64,000 nucleotides of DNA, taken from NCBI RefSeq assembly GCF_005121165.3, contig NZ_CP034413.3, forward strand, positions 2,294,001-2,358,000, in the 5' to 3' direction. The notes under the pieces are model-generated. The model searched no databases. It was not told where the DNA came from and saw only the letters and a list, made by a program, of their open reading frames with translations. A program made the position numbers and the translations under genes. Below are positions 1-7,876 of this stretch, one piece after another. Positions within the stretch are counted from its first letter, which is position 1; the number at the start of each line of letters is the position of its first letter. The DNA is from Dysosmobacter welbionis. Its GTDB lineage: Bacteria > Bacillota > Clostridia > Oscillospirales > Oscillospiraceae.

Positions 1-732
1 TGGGAGCGTGTGCAGGAATTACGCAAACAGCGCAAGCGTCCGAACCGCTATGATGAAGTGGGCTTGTTCTCCGGCATACTGTTCTGTGCGGACTGCGGCA
101 GTGTCATGTATCAGCAGCGATACCAGACGGACAAGCGCAAGCAGGACTGTTATATCTGCGGCAACTACAAGAAACGCACCCATGACTGTACGGCGCACTT
201 TATCCGCACCGACCTCTTGACCGCTGGCGTACTCTCCAATCTGCGGAAAGTGACAAGCTATGCGGCAAAGCATGAAGCTCGGTTTATGAAGCTCTTGATT
301 GAGCAGAACGAGGACGGGGGCAAGCGCAGGAACGCCGCTAAGAAAAAGGAACTGGAAGCCGCCGAGAAACGCATAGCCGAGTTATCCGCTATCTTCAAGC
401 GGCTGTATGAGGACAGCGTGACCGGGCGCATATCAGACGAGCGTTTCACAGAGCTGTCGGCAGACTATGAAGCAGAACAACGGGAGCTGAAAGAAAGAGC
501 CGCTGCTATCCAAGCGGAGCTTTCCAAAGCACAGGAAGCCACCGTGAACGCAGAAAAGTTTATGAATGTTGTCCGGCGGCATACCAGCTTTGAAGAACTT
601 ACCCCTACTCTGTTGCGGGAGTTTGTAGAGAAAATCGTTGTGCATGAGTGCAGCTATGACGAGAACAAGACCCGTAGGCAGGACATTGAGATTTATTATT
701 CTTTTGTTGGCAAGGTGGACTTGCCCGAATAA
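1..732 (+). CDS. large serine recombinase, C-terminal part (partial, 5' end outside window)
   Basis: This is the C-terminal half of a site-specific serine recombinase of the TndX/TnpX type, which excises and integrates an element through a 5'-phosphoserine DNA link. The catalytic N-terminal resolvase domain lies upstream of base 1; the frame is open from the first base. Visible parts are a recombinase zinc-beta-ribbon (CADC, then a C..C pair in YICGNYKKRTHDC), a long charged coiled coil (roughly the middle 100 visible residues, rich in E, K and A), and a DUF4368-like end with FVEKIVVHE and IEIYYSFVG. The stop at 730-732 is followed by a terminator-like hairpin and then by the interrupted maff2 gene, so this recombinase probably moves the nested element rather than the ICE, which has its own tyrosine integrase at 26.3 kb. 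Confidence 0.9.
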   Translation, partial: WERVQELRKQRKRPNRYDEVGLFSGILFCADCGSVMYQQRYQTDKRKQDCYICGNYKKRTHDCTAHFIRTDLLTAGVLSNLRKVTSYAAKHEARFMKLLIEQNEDGGKRRNAAKKKELEAAEKRIAELSAIFKRLYEDSVTGRISDERFTELSADYEAEQRELKERAAAIQAELSKAQEATVNAEKFMNVVRRHTSFEELTPTLLREFVEKIVVHECSYDENKTRRQDIEIYYSFVGKVDLPE

Positions 733-740
733 CCGCCCGA

Positions 741-787
741 CCTATCCGACATACCTCATGTGCCGGATAGGAACGGCAAAATTTTTT
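741..787 (+). terminator. terminator-like hairpin after the serine recombinase
   Basis: An 8-bp stem (741-748 pairing with 764-771) is followed within about 10 bases by a run of six T (782-787). It would end transcription of the recombinase gene before the element boundary. The gap between stem and T-run makes it a weak intrinsic terminator. Confidence 0.4.
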
Positions 788-820
788 ACACTTCTATTAC
801 TTCTTTATCACACATCAGTA

Positions 821-919
821 AAGAGCCAGGGCATCAAGCAGCTCATGGCGGGCGGCGGCGTTGCCCTCATCGGCATCACCCTGATCCCTCTGCTGTCCGG
901 TCTGCTGTCCACCACCTAA
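821..919 (+). pseudogene. Maff2-family membrane protein, 3' remnant
   Basis: Thirty-two codons ending at a TAA (917-919) encode the C-terminal end of a Maff2-family protein, a small hydrophobic transfer protein encoded just before TrbL in this ICE family; the stretch KSQGIKQLMAGGGVALIG is recognisable. The N-terminal part, which should carry the first membrane helix, is absent and is replaced by the end of the serine-recombinase element. Unless the nested element excises, the ICE lacks this component. No start codon or Shine-Dalgarno site belonging to this frame is visible at the junction. Confidence 0.7.
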
Positions 920-986
920 TGTTTCTCCAAAACCGGTGGGGGCTTTCGCTTGATAGCGGGAGCCCCCGCAAAGGAGGTGATCTCCC

Positions 987-1853
987 TTGATATTGGATAT
1001 GATCCAGGAGTGGTTCAAGGAACTGCTCATTGACGGTATCATTTCAAACCTGACCGGGATGTTTGATACCCTGAACACAAAGGTGGGCGAGATCGCCGGG
1101 GAGGTCGGCATGACACCCGCCGCCTGGAACAGCAGCATCTTCAACATGATCCGCAACCTCTCGGAGACGGTGATCGTCCCCATCGCGGGCATCATCCTCA
1201 CCTTCGTCATGTGCTACGAGCTGATCCAGCTCATCATCGAGAAGAACAACCTCCACGACTTCGACACCTGGATTTTCTTCAAGTGGATTTTCAAGACCTT
1301 CTGCGCGGTGTTGATCGTCACCAACATCTGGAACATCGTCATGGCGGTGTTCGATGTGGCGCAGAATGTGGTCAGTCAGTCGGCGGGGGTCATCATCTCG
1401 GATGCGGGCATCGACATCTCTGGCGTGGTGGGCGATCTGGAAACCCAGCTTGCCGACTGGAGCGTGGGCGCCCTGCTGGGGCTGTGGTTCCAGAGCGTGT
1501 TTGTGGGGCTGTGTACGCAGATACTTTCCATCTGCATCTTCCTGGTGATCTACGGCAGAATGATTGAGGTGTATTTGGTGACCTCCATAGGCCCCATCCC
1601 CTTTGCCACGATGGTCAACCGGGAATGGGGCTCCACGGGGCAGAACTACCTTCGCTCCCTGCTGGCCCTGGGCTTCCAGGCCTTCCTCATTATGATTTGC
1701 GTGGGCATCTACGCAGTGCTGGTGGAGGGCATCTCCACATCCGGCGACAACATATCCGCGGCCATCTGGGGCTGCATGGGCTATACGGTTCTACTGTGCT
1801 ACACCCTGTTCAAGACCGGCAGCCTTGCAAAATCCCTGTTCGGCGCCCACTAA
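987..1853 (+). CDS. TrbL/VirB6-family conjugal transfer membrane protein
   Basis: A 288-residue polytopic membrane protein of the TrbL/VirB6 class, which forms part of the inner-membrane core of a type IV secretion system. Five or six hydrophobic segments are visible, for example around residues 55-80, 90-120, 165-190, 220-245 and 255-275. I chose the TTG start at 987 because a strong Shine-Dalgarno sequence (AAGGAGGTGA) lies 971-980 and no better in-frame start exists. It follows the maff2 remnant and is separated by only 15 bases from prgI, so it belongs to one transfer operon. A hairpin made of a GGGGGCT/AGCCCCC pair sits between maff2 and this gene. Confidence 0.85.
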   Translation: MILDMIQEWFKELLIDGIISNLTGMFDTLNTKVGEIAGEVGMTPAAWNSSIFNMIRNLSETVIVPIAGIILTFVMCYELIQLIIEKNNLHDFDTWIFFKWIFKTFCAVLIVTNIWNIVMAVFDVAQNVVSQSAGVIISDAGIDISGVVGDLETQLADWSVGALLGLWFQSVFVGLCTQILSICIFLVIYGRMIEVYLVTSIGPIPFATMVNREWGSTGQNYLRSLLALGFQAFLIMICVGIYAVLVEGISTSGDNISAAIWGCMGYTVLLCYTLFKTGSLAKSLFGAH

Positions 1854-1868
1854 AGGAGGTGTAAAACA

Positions 1869-2255
1869 TTGGCTTATGTAACGATCCCGAAGGACCTGAG
1901 CCGGATACAGAGCAAGGTTCTGTTCGGGCTGACCAAACGACAAGTGATCTGTTTCGGAGCGGCGGCGCTGGTAGGTGTGCCGCTTTTCTTTTTGGCAAAA
2001 GCGAGCCTGGGGACCACCACGGCGGCGCTGTGCATGATCCTGGTGATGCTGCCCTTTTTCCTGTTCGCCATGTACGAGAAGAACGGGCAGCCGCTGGAAG
2101 TATTTCTGGGCCATCTGATCCAGAACAAATTCATCCGGCCGAAGGTGCGTATCTACCAGACCAACAATCTCTATTCCGCCCTGGTGCGGCAATCCCAACT
2201 GGAACAGGAGGTGAAGCGGATTGCGAGAAAAGGCAGAAAGACCGGCGAAGCGTAA
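1869..2255 (+). CDS. PrgI-family conjugation membrane protein
   Basis: A 128-residue protein of the PrgI family, a VirB3-like partner of the VirB4 ATPase in Gram-positive conjugation systems. It begins with a typical polar stretch (VTIPKDLSRIQSKVLFGLTKRQ) and then shows two closely spaced membrane helices at about residues 30-50 and 55-70. The TTG start is preceded by AAAGGAGGTG at 1853-1862. Its end overlaps the start of virB4 by 35 bases, suggesting translational coupling. Confidence 0.88.
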   Translation: MAYVTIPKDLSRIQSKVLFGLTKRQVICFGAAALVGVPLFFLAKASLGTTTAALCMILVMLPFFLFAMYEKNGQPLEVFLGHLIQNKFIRPKVRIYQTNNLYSALVRQSQLEQEVKRIARKGRKTGEA

Positions 2256-4623
2256 GCTCACCCGTAACCAGCGCAAGCAGATCGAGGCGGTGATCCGGCA
2301 GGCTAAGGGCGACGGAAAAGCCCATACGGTGCAGGACAGCATCCCGTTTCAGAATATGTTCCCCGACGGTCTGTGCAGACTGGAGGGCGGGACCTTTTCC
2401 AAGACCATTGCCTTTGAGGATGTGAATTACCGCCTGGCTGGGCCGGAGGACCAGCGGAGCATCTTTGAAAGCCTCTGTGACTTCTACAACGGCTACGATC
2501 CCTCCATCGGCGTCCAGGTCACTTTGGACAGCCGCAGCGGAGGCAGCGCCGCCGATGAAATGTTCGGCATTACCCGGCAGGGCAACGACCTGGACCCCAT
2601 CCGGGACGAGGCGGTGGACATCCTGCGGATGCAGTACAAACGGGGCAACAACGGCTATGTGAAAACCAAGTATGTGACCCTGACCATCGAGGCGGAGAAC
2701 CTTCCCGCAGCACGGGCGCGGTTTGCCCGCATCGAGACCGACACCCTCAACCGCTTTAAGGTCATGGGGGCGGCGGCTCATGTGCTGGACGGAAAGGAAC
2801 GGCTGGAGCTGCTTTACAACATCCTCCACCCGGAGGGTGGGCAGTTCGCCTTTGAATGGGACTGGCTCCCGGCCAGCGGCCTTTCGGTGAAGGACTTCAT
2901 TTCGCCGTCCTCCTTCCACTTCGGGGAGACCCGCACCTTCCGCATCGGCAGGCGGTACGGGGCGGTGTCCTTTCTGCAAATCCTGGCGCCGGAGATGCAC
3001 GACCGCATCCTCACCGACTTCATGGAGGCGGACGGGAATATCATGGTGACCATGCACATCCGGGGCATCAACCAGAACGAGGCCATCAAAATGGTCAAGC
3101 GAAAGATCACCGACCTGGACGCCATGAAGATACAGGAGCAGAAGCGGGCGGTACGCAGCGGTTACGATATGGACATTCTTCCCTCCGACCTTTCCACCTA
3201 CGGCGGCGCGGCAAAGGACCTTCTCACCGACCTGCAATCCCGCAACGAGAGAATGTTCAACATGACCTTTCTGGTTCTGCACACGGCGGAGACCCGGCAA
3301 AAGCTGGAGATCGCCGTGTCCCAGGCGGCCAGCGTCGCCCAGACCTACAACTGTCTTCTGACCCGGTTGGACTTCCAGCAGGAGGACGGGCTGATGTCTT
3401 CTTTGCCTCTGGGCCTCAACTGCATCAAGATTGAACGGAGCCTGACCACTTCGGCCCTGGCGGTGTTCGTCCCCTTCGTCACCCAGGAGGTGTTCATGGG
3501 CGGCGACGCCATGTACTATGGCCTCAATGCCCTCTCCAACAACATGATCCTGCTGGACCGCAAGCAATCCCGCTGTCCCAACGGCCTTGTGTTCGGCACG
3601 CCTGGCAGCGGCAAATCCATGAGCTGCAAACGGGAGATCACCTTTATCATGCTGATGACCCAGGACAATGTCATCATCTGCGACCCGGAGGACGAGTATT
3701 CGCCCCTGGTGAAGCGGCTGGGCGGCCAGGTAATCCGGCTGTCCCCGTCCAGCACCGACTATGTAAATCCCCTGGACATCAACCTCAACTATTCCGAGGA
3801 AGAAAACCCGCTGGCGCTGAAATCCGACTTCGTGCTGTCCTTCTGCGAGCTCATCATGGGCAGCAAGACGGGGCTGGAGGCCATCGAAAAGACGGTCATC
3901 GACCGGGCGGTGCAGATGATCTACCAGCCCTACTTTGCCGATCCCCGGGCGGAGAATATGCCGATTTTGGGCGACCTGATGAACGCCCTGCTGTCCCAGC
4001 ACATCCCGGAGGCCGACCGGGTTGCCCAGGCACTGGACCTCTATGTGAACGGTTCGCTGAACTTCTTCAACCACCGCACCACCGTGGACATCTCCAACCG
4101 CCTTATCTGCTTTGACATCAAGGGCCTGGGCAAGAACCTGAAAAAGCCCGGCATGCTGATTGTCCAGGATGCGGTGTGGAACACCGTCACCATCAACCGG
4201 GCCATTGGCCGGTCTACCTGGTATTTCGTGGACGAGTTCCACCTTCTGCTGAAAGAGGAACAGACTGCGGCGTACAGCGCCGAGATTTGGAAGCGGTTCA
4301 GAAAGTGGGGCGGTATCCCCACCGGGGCGACCCAGAACCCCAAAGACCTGCTTTCCTCTCCGGAGATTGAAAACATCCTGGAAAACAGCGATTTCATCTA
4401 TATGCTCAACCAGGCGGCGGGCGACCGGAAGATACTGGCGGAGCGGCTGAACATTTCTTCTGAACAGCTTGCCTATGTGACCAACTCCGAGCCGGGCCAC
4501 GGGCTGCTGTTCTTCAACAATGTCATCCTGCCCTTTGCGGATGACTTCCCGAAGGATACCGAACTTTATAAGCTGCTCACCACCAAGCCCAGCGAGGTGG
4601 AACATGAGGAAAGGATGGGATAA
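2221..4623 (+). CDS. VirB4-family type IV secretion ATPase
   Basis: An 800-residue VirB4/TraC-like ATPase that powers substrate transfer and channel assembly at the inner face of the membrane. The Walker A motif GTPGSGKS has its lysine at residue 465. Walker B is WYFVDEFH, with D671 and E672. The C-terminal motor also shows CDPEDEY shortly after Walker A, as in this family. The length matches the family (about 780-830). The TTG start at 2221 lies inside the end of prgI, 35 bases before its stop. The next gene starts five bases after the stop, so this is within the operon. Confidence 0.93.
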   Translation: MREKAERPAKRKLTRNQRKQIEAVIRQAKGDGKAHTVQDSIPFQNMFPDGLCRLEGGTFSKTIAFEDVNYRLAGPEDQRSIFESLCDFYNGYDPSIGVQVTLDSRSGGSAADEMFGITRQGNDLDPIRDEAVDILRMQYKRGNNGYVKTKYVTLTIEAENLPAARARFARIETDTLNRFKVMGAAAHVLDGKERLELLYNILHPEGGQFAFEWDWLPASGLSVKDFISPSSFHFGETRTFRIGRRYGAVSFLQILAPEMHDRILTDFMEADGNIMVTMHIRGINQNEAIKMVKRKITDLDAMKIQEQKRAVRSGYDMDILPSDLSTYGGAAKDLLTDLQSRNERMFNMTFLVLHTAETRQKLEIAVSQAASVAQTYNCLLTRLDFQQEDGLMSSLPLGLNCIKIERSLTTSALAVFVPFVTQEVFMGGDAMYYGLNALSNNMILLDRKQSRCPNGLVFGTPGSGKSMSCKREITFIMLMTQDNVIICDPEDEYSPLVKRLGGQVIRLSPSSTDYVNPLDINLNYSEEENPLALKSDFVLSFCELIMGSKTGLEAIEKTVIDRAVQMIYQPYFADPRAENMPILGDLMNALLSQHIPEADRVAQALDLYVNGSLNFFNHRTTVDISNRLICFDIKGLGKNLKKPGMLIVQDAVWNTVTINRAIGRSTWYFVDEFHLLLKEEQTAAYSAEIWKRFRKWGGIPTGATQNPKDLLSSPEIENILENSDFIYMLNQAAGDRKILAERLNISSEQLAYVTNSEPGHGLLFFNNVILPFADDFPKDTELYKLLTTKPSEVEHEERMG

Positions 4624-4627
4624 GGAT

Positions 4628-4951
4628 ATGGAACAGGAAAAGCTGTATGTCATTGAGGAAAAGACCTACGAGGCGCACATCGACGAGGAGGTCCACCTCT
4701 ACGGGTTGCTCCACCAACTGGCCTTTCTTGCCGGGAAGATCAAGGACCGCCGGGACATGGAGAACCTGATCGACACCGCCCGGCACTATGGGGACATTGC
4801 CGACCAGATGTTTGACCGCTGGAGCATCCCCGGCCGCTATTTGGTGTTCGGCGACAAGGACGACCTTGCCCGGCTGAAGGCCCTGGAGCTGTGCGAGCTG
4901 GACGCCTTCTATGTGGACTGCGAGGACGACGAGGACCAGCTCCATGCCTGA
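4628..4951 (+). CDS. small acidic conserved ICE protein of unknown function
   Basis: A 107-residue protein, strongly acidic at its C-terminus (CEDDEDQLHA) and rich in predicted helix, with no membrane segment or signal peptide. I do not recognise a characterised domain; its constant position between virB4 and the methyltransferase suggests a transfer-associated role. I prefer the ATG at 4628, preceded by AAGGAT, over longer upstream starts because the upstream extension only re-reads the end of virB4. Its stop overlaps the methyltransferase start (ATG at 4944) by eight bases. Confidence 0.65.
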   Translation: MEQEKLYVIEEKTYEAHIDEEVHLYGLLHQLAFLAGKIKDRRDMENLIDTARHYGDIADQMFDRWSIPGRYLVFGDKDDLARLKALELCELDAFYVDCEDDEDQLHA

Positions 4952-5969
4952 CCGCCTCACCCATGTGAGCCTCTTTTCCGGTATCGGCGGGCTGGACCTG
5001 GCGGCGGAGGCGGCAGGCTTTGAAACGGTCTGCCAATGCGAGTGGGCGGACTATCCCTATTCCATCCTGCAAAAGCATTGGCCGGATGTGCCGAAATTCC
5101 GGGACATCACCACATTCACGAAGGAGGCGTTTTTTGAAAGAACAGGACTTGAAACCGTCACCATCCTCTCCGGTGGCTTCCCGTGCCAGCCCTTCTCCAC
5201 CGCCGGAAAACGGCGTGGCTTTGCGGATGAACGCTACCTGTGGCCGGAGATGTGCCGCGTTATTGCCGAACTGCGACCCCATTGGGTGCTTGGGGAAAAT
5301 GTTGCTGGCTTCATCAATATGGGGCTCGACAAAACGATTTTTGACCTGGCAAAAGCGGGATACGCTGTTCTCCCATTCGTATTTCCGGCTTGCGGCGTCG
5401 GCGCATGGCATGAGCGCCAGCGAACTTTTATCGTCGCGGCTGATGTTTCCCACACCCCTTGCCTCCGACAAATCCACGGGGCGAGACGCTGCCAACCTGG
5501 ATGTGTTCCTGTCGGACAATGGGATATTCCGCAAACGGAACAAGGACGGGTCCATCTGGAGCCTGTCCCTGTCGGCGGCGGTGTTCTACCTGACCCCGGC
5601 AGCGTCGGAGGACTACCGTTCCACCCTGAAACCGGCGGCCTTCCGGGACAAATCCCCGACCTCCAACCTGTCGGCCCAGGTGATCCGGCAGGAGCAGCCC
5701 TTTTCCGAAAAGGCGGCGCTGAACCCGGACTGGGTGGAATGGCTCATGGGATTCCCCCCGAAATGGACGGACGCATCCTATGGCGTGCCGAGCCCGAAGG
5801 AGTCCCCCGCATGACCGAGGACACGGACAACCGGGCGTTGCGGCTGAAAACCCTGGGGAATGCGGTCTGCCCTCCCCAGGCCTATCCCATTTTCCAGTAC
5901 ATCGCCATGATCGAAACCGGGGCCTGTGTCAACATCTGCCCCTATGGAACAGGAGGTGACGCACCTTGA
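4944..5969 (+). CDS. DNA cytosine-5 methyltransferase (Dcm type)
   Basis: A C5 cytosine methyltransferase that would methylate a short DNA site. Motif I is SLFSGIGGLDLA near residue 10, motif IV is GGFPCQPFS with catalytic C81, motif VI is GENVAGF near residue 120, motif VIII-like RQRTFIV follows near 160, and the final motif RLKTLGNAVCPPQAYPIF near residue 300 closes the fold. All lie in one uninterrupted 341-codon frame. The middle (roughly residues 165-290, the target recognition region) reads as a G/P/R-rich stretch with poor GC3, whereas the +1 frame there has high GC3 and its own methyltransferase-like motif (see the overlapping entry). The gene may therefore be one intact protein, or N- and C-terminal parts that need frame changes. 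Within the transfer operon it probably protects transferred DNA from restriction. Confidence 0.75.
   Translation: MPDRLTHVSLFSGIGGLDLAAEAAGFETVCQCEWADYPYSILQKHWPDVPKFRDITTFTKEAFFERTGLETVTILSGGFPCQPFSTAGKRRGFADERYLWPEMCRVIAELRPHWVLGENVAGFINMGLDKTIFDLAKAGYAVLPFVFPACGVGAWHERQRTFIVAADVSHTPCLRQIHGARRCQPGCVPVGQWDIPQTEQGRVHLEPVPVGGGVLPDPGSVGGLPFHPETGGLPGQIPDLQPVGPGDPAGAALFRKGGAEPGLGGMAHGIPPEMDGRILWRAEPEGVPRMTEDTDNRALRLKTLGNAVCPPQAYPIFQYIAMIETGACVNICPYGTGGDAP
5443..5814 (+). CDS. alternate-frame target-recognition-like ORF inside the methyltransferase
   Basis: In the +1 frame relative to the methyltransferase, 123 codons from the ATG at 5443 begin MFPTPLASDKSTG and contain ALNPDWVEWLMGFPPKWTD near the end. 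Short methyltransferase-associated proteins, and the C-terminal parts of some phage and ICE C5 methyltransferases, carry this TPxASD...NPxWVEWLMGFPxxWT pattern. Third codon positions in this frame are mostly G or C, unlike the host frame over the same bases. The stop TGA at 5812-5814 overlaps an ATG (ATGA) in the host frame that leads straight into the LKTLGNAV motif. No clear Shine-Dalgarno site precedes 5443. It is either an overprinted second gene or the true frame of a twice-frameshifted protein. Confidence 0.4.
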   Translation: MFPTPLASDKSTGRDAANLDVFLSDNGIFRKRNKDGSIWSLSLSAAVFYLTPAASEDYRSTLKPAAFRDKSPTSNLSAQVIRQEQPFSEKAALNPDWVEWLMGFPPKWTDASYGVPSPKESPA

Positions 5970-7855
5970 AAGAATGGAAAGCCCCCGAAAAGGAGGCGCA
6001 GAAGATGACCCGTGACGGGTCGGTGTCCGTCAATCTGGTCACGGGCGAGACTACCTATCCCTCTGATCGGACGCCGGAGCAGGACTATTCCACATCCGGC
6101 GACGCGGCGGGCGCCGCTGGAAAAGCGGTGGACCGTGCGGAACTGCACCGGGAACAGGCAGCAGCCAAAAAGAAGCGCCGGAAACAGCGCAGAGCCTATC
6201 GGGAGGGCGAGGCGGCAGCGGGCCGTCCATCCTCCCGATTGCAGTTTTCCGAGGCGGACCAGGCCAAGCCGGAGCTGCAAGGTGCTATCCGCAAGTCGGA
6301 CAAGGCGGCGGACCGGCTGGATGCCGCCAGAGACGCGATCCCCAATAAGAGTCCGGGAAAGCCCCACACCAATCCGCTGTCCCGCCCTATTCAGGAGGCA
6401 GGCGCGGCGATCCACGGCAAGGTCCGGGAGGTGGAGCAAGAAAATTCCGGCGTCCAGTCGGGCCACCTGGGGGAACGCAGCTTTGAGAAGGCTGTGGGCT
6501 ACGGAAACCGCCGTGTCCAGAACTGGCGGGCGGAACGCAAGCTGAAACCCTGGCGAGACGTAGCAAAGGCGGAGCAGGCGGCGGTCAAGGCCAATGCGGA
6601 TTTCTGCTATCGGAAAGCCGTGGCGGAGAACCCCCAGCTTGCATCCAATCCCATCTCCCGCCTGTGGCAGAAAAGGAAGCTGCAAAAGCAATATGCGGCG
6701 GCATATCGGGCAGCGGGCAAGACTGCCCAGGCCGGGAAAACAGCGGAGGCCACGGCAAAGGCGGCCAAGAAAACCGCCCAGGAGTCCAAGCGCACCGCCC
6801 TTTTCCTGAAACGGCATTGGAAGGGCGCGCTGATCGTGGGCGGCATCGGCCTTCTGCTGGTGATGCTGCTGGGCTCCCTGCAATCCTGTTCCTCCATGTT
6901 CGGCGGCGGAGTGTCCAACATCATGGCGTCCTCCTATCTCTCCGAGGATTCCGATATGCTGGCGGCGGAAGAAGCCTACTGCGCCAAAGAGGATGAATTG
7001 CGGGAGTACCTGGATACCTACGAGGCCACCCACGACTATGACGAGTATCACTTCGACCTGGATGAAATTGAGCACGACCCCTATGTGCTGATCTCCATTC
7101 TGTCGGCAATCCATGAAGGGGTGTTCACCATCGACCAGGTACAGGACGACCTTCAAAACCTCTTTGACAAGCAATATATCCTCACCGAAACCGTGACAAC
7201 GGAGACCCGCTATCGGACGGAAACAAGGACGGACAGCGAGGGCAATCCTTATACGGTCCAGGTGCCGTACACCTGGACCATCTGCACCGTCACGCTGGAA
7301 AACTTCGACCTCTCCCATGTGCCGGTCTACATGATGGGCGAGGAACAGCTTTCCTTGTACGCCACCTATATGTCCACCCTGGGCAACCGCCCCGACCTGT
7401 TCCCGTCCTCCGGGTATGTGAACAAGTACATCGACAACCCACCTACCGCCTGGGAGATTCCCGCTGAATACCTGACGGACGAGCGGTTCAATACCCTTAT
7501 CACCGAGGCAGAAAAGTATTTGGGCTATCCCTATGTGTGGGGCGGCAGCAGTCCCAGCGCTTCTTTCGATTGCAGCGGCTTCGTCAGTTATGTGCTGACC
7601 AACAGCGGCCTGTGCAATACCGGGCGGCTGGGCGCACAGGGGCTCTACAATATTTCCACTCCGGTATCCGACCCCCAGCCCGGCGATCTGGTGTTCTTCG
7701 TGGGGACCTACGATACAACCGGCGTATCTCATGTAGGCATCTATGTGGGCGACGGGATGATGCTGCACTGCGGCGCCCCCATCCAGTATTCCAACCTGAA
7801 TACAAGTTACTGGCAGTCCCATTTCTACGCATACGGCAGACCGCCGTACAACTGA
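5966..7855 (+). CDS. NlpC/P60 transfer-associated cell wall hydrolase (CD1108-like)
   Basis: A 629-residue bitopic protein that locally opens peptidoglycan for the conjugation channel. Residues 1 to about 275 are a long, charged, alanine-rich cytoplasmic region. A membrane helix follows (GALIVGGIGLLLVMLLGSL, about 288-306). The extracellular part has a central domain and then a C-terminal NlpC/P60 (C40) peptidase with YPYVWGGSSP, catalytic C536 in DCSGFV and H589 in SHVGIYVGDG. The TTG start has AGGAGGTGA ahead of it and overlaps the methyltransferase stop by four bases, indicating tight coupling in the transfer operon. Confidence 0.88.
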   Translation: MKEWKAPEKEAQKMTRDGSVSVNLVTGETTYPSDRTPEQDYSTSGDAAGAAGKAVDRAELHREQAAAKKKRRKQRRAYREGEAAAGRPSSRLQFSEADQAKPELQGAIRKSDKAADRLDAARDAIPNKSPGKPHTNPLSRPIQEAGAAIHGKVREVEQENSGVQSGHLGERSFEKAVGYGNRRVQNWRAERKLKPWRDVAKAEQAAVKANADFCYRKAVAENPQLASNPISRLWQKRKLQKQYAAAYRAAGKTAQAGKTAEATAKAAKKTAQESKRTALFLKRHWKGALIVGGIGLLLVMLLGSLQSCSSMFGGGVSNIMASSYLSEDSDMLAAEEAYCAKEDELREYLDTYEATHDYDEYHFDLDEIEHDPYVLISILSAIHEGVFTIDQVQDDLQNLFDKQYILTETVTTETRYRTETRTDSEGNPYTVQVPYTWTICTVTLENFDLSHVPVYMMGEEQLSLYATYMSTLGNRPDLFPSSGYVNKYIDNPPTAWEIPAEYLTDERFNTLITEAEKYLGYPYVWGGSSPSASFDCSGFVSYVLTNSGLCNTGRLGAQGLYNISTPVSDPQPGDLVFFVGTYDTTGVSHVGIYVGDGMMLHCGAPIQYSNLNTSYWQSHFYAYGRPPYN

Positions 7856-7876
7856 TGGAGGTGATGAAGTATCAAT

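Larger units (their letters stand above)
1..823 (+). mobile_element. right end of a serine-recombinase element nested in the ICE
   Basis: The segment ends with a large serine recombinase gene and, about 90 bases after its stop, changes abruptly into the 3' end of a maff2 transfer gene. Elements of the TndX/TnpX type commonly carry their recombinase at one end, so I read this as the right end of a nested mobilizable element inserted into maff2. The junction lies at about 818-825, where in-frame maff2 sequence resumes. The left end, the cargo and the 5' part of maff2 are outside the window, so the exact boundary and target duplication cannot be seen. Confidence 0.65.

Noticed and set aside
2131-4653. 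840-codon open frame on the minus strand opposite virB4
   Set aside because: It mirrors the GC-rich codon pattern of virB4, has His/Gly/Gln-rich nonsense composition, no ribosome site and no family resemblance. VirB4 on the plus strand is clearly the gene.
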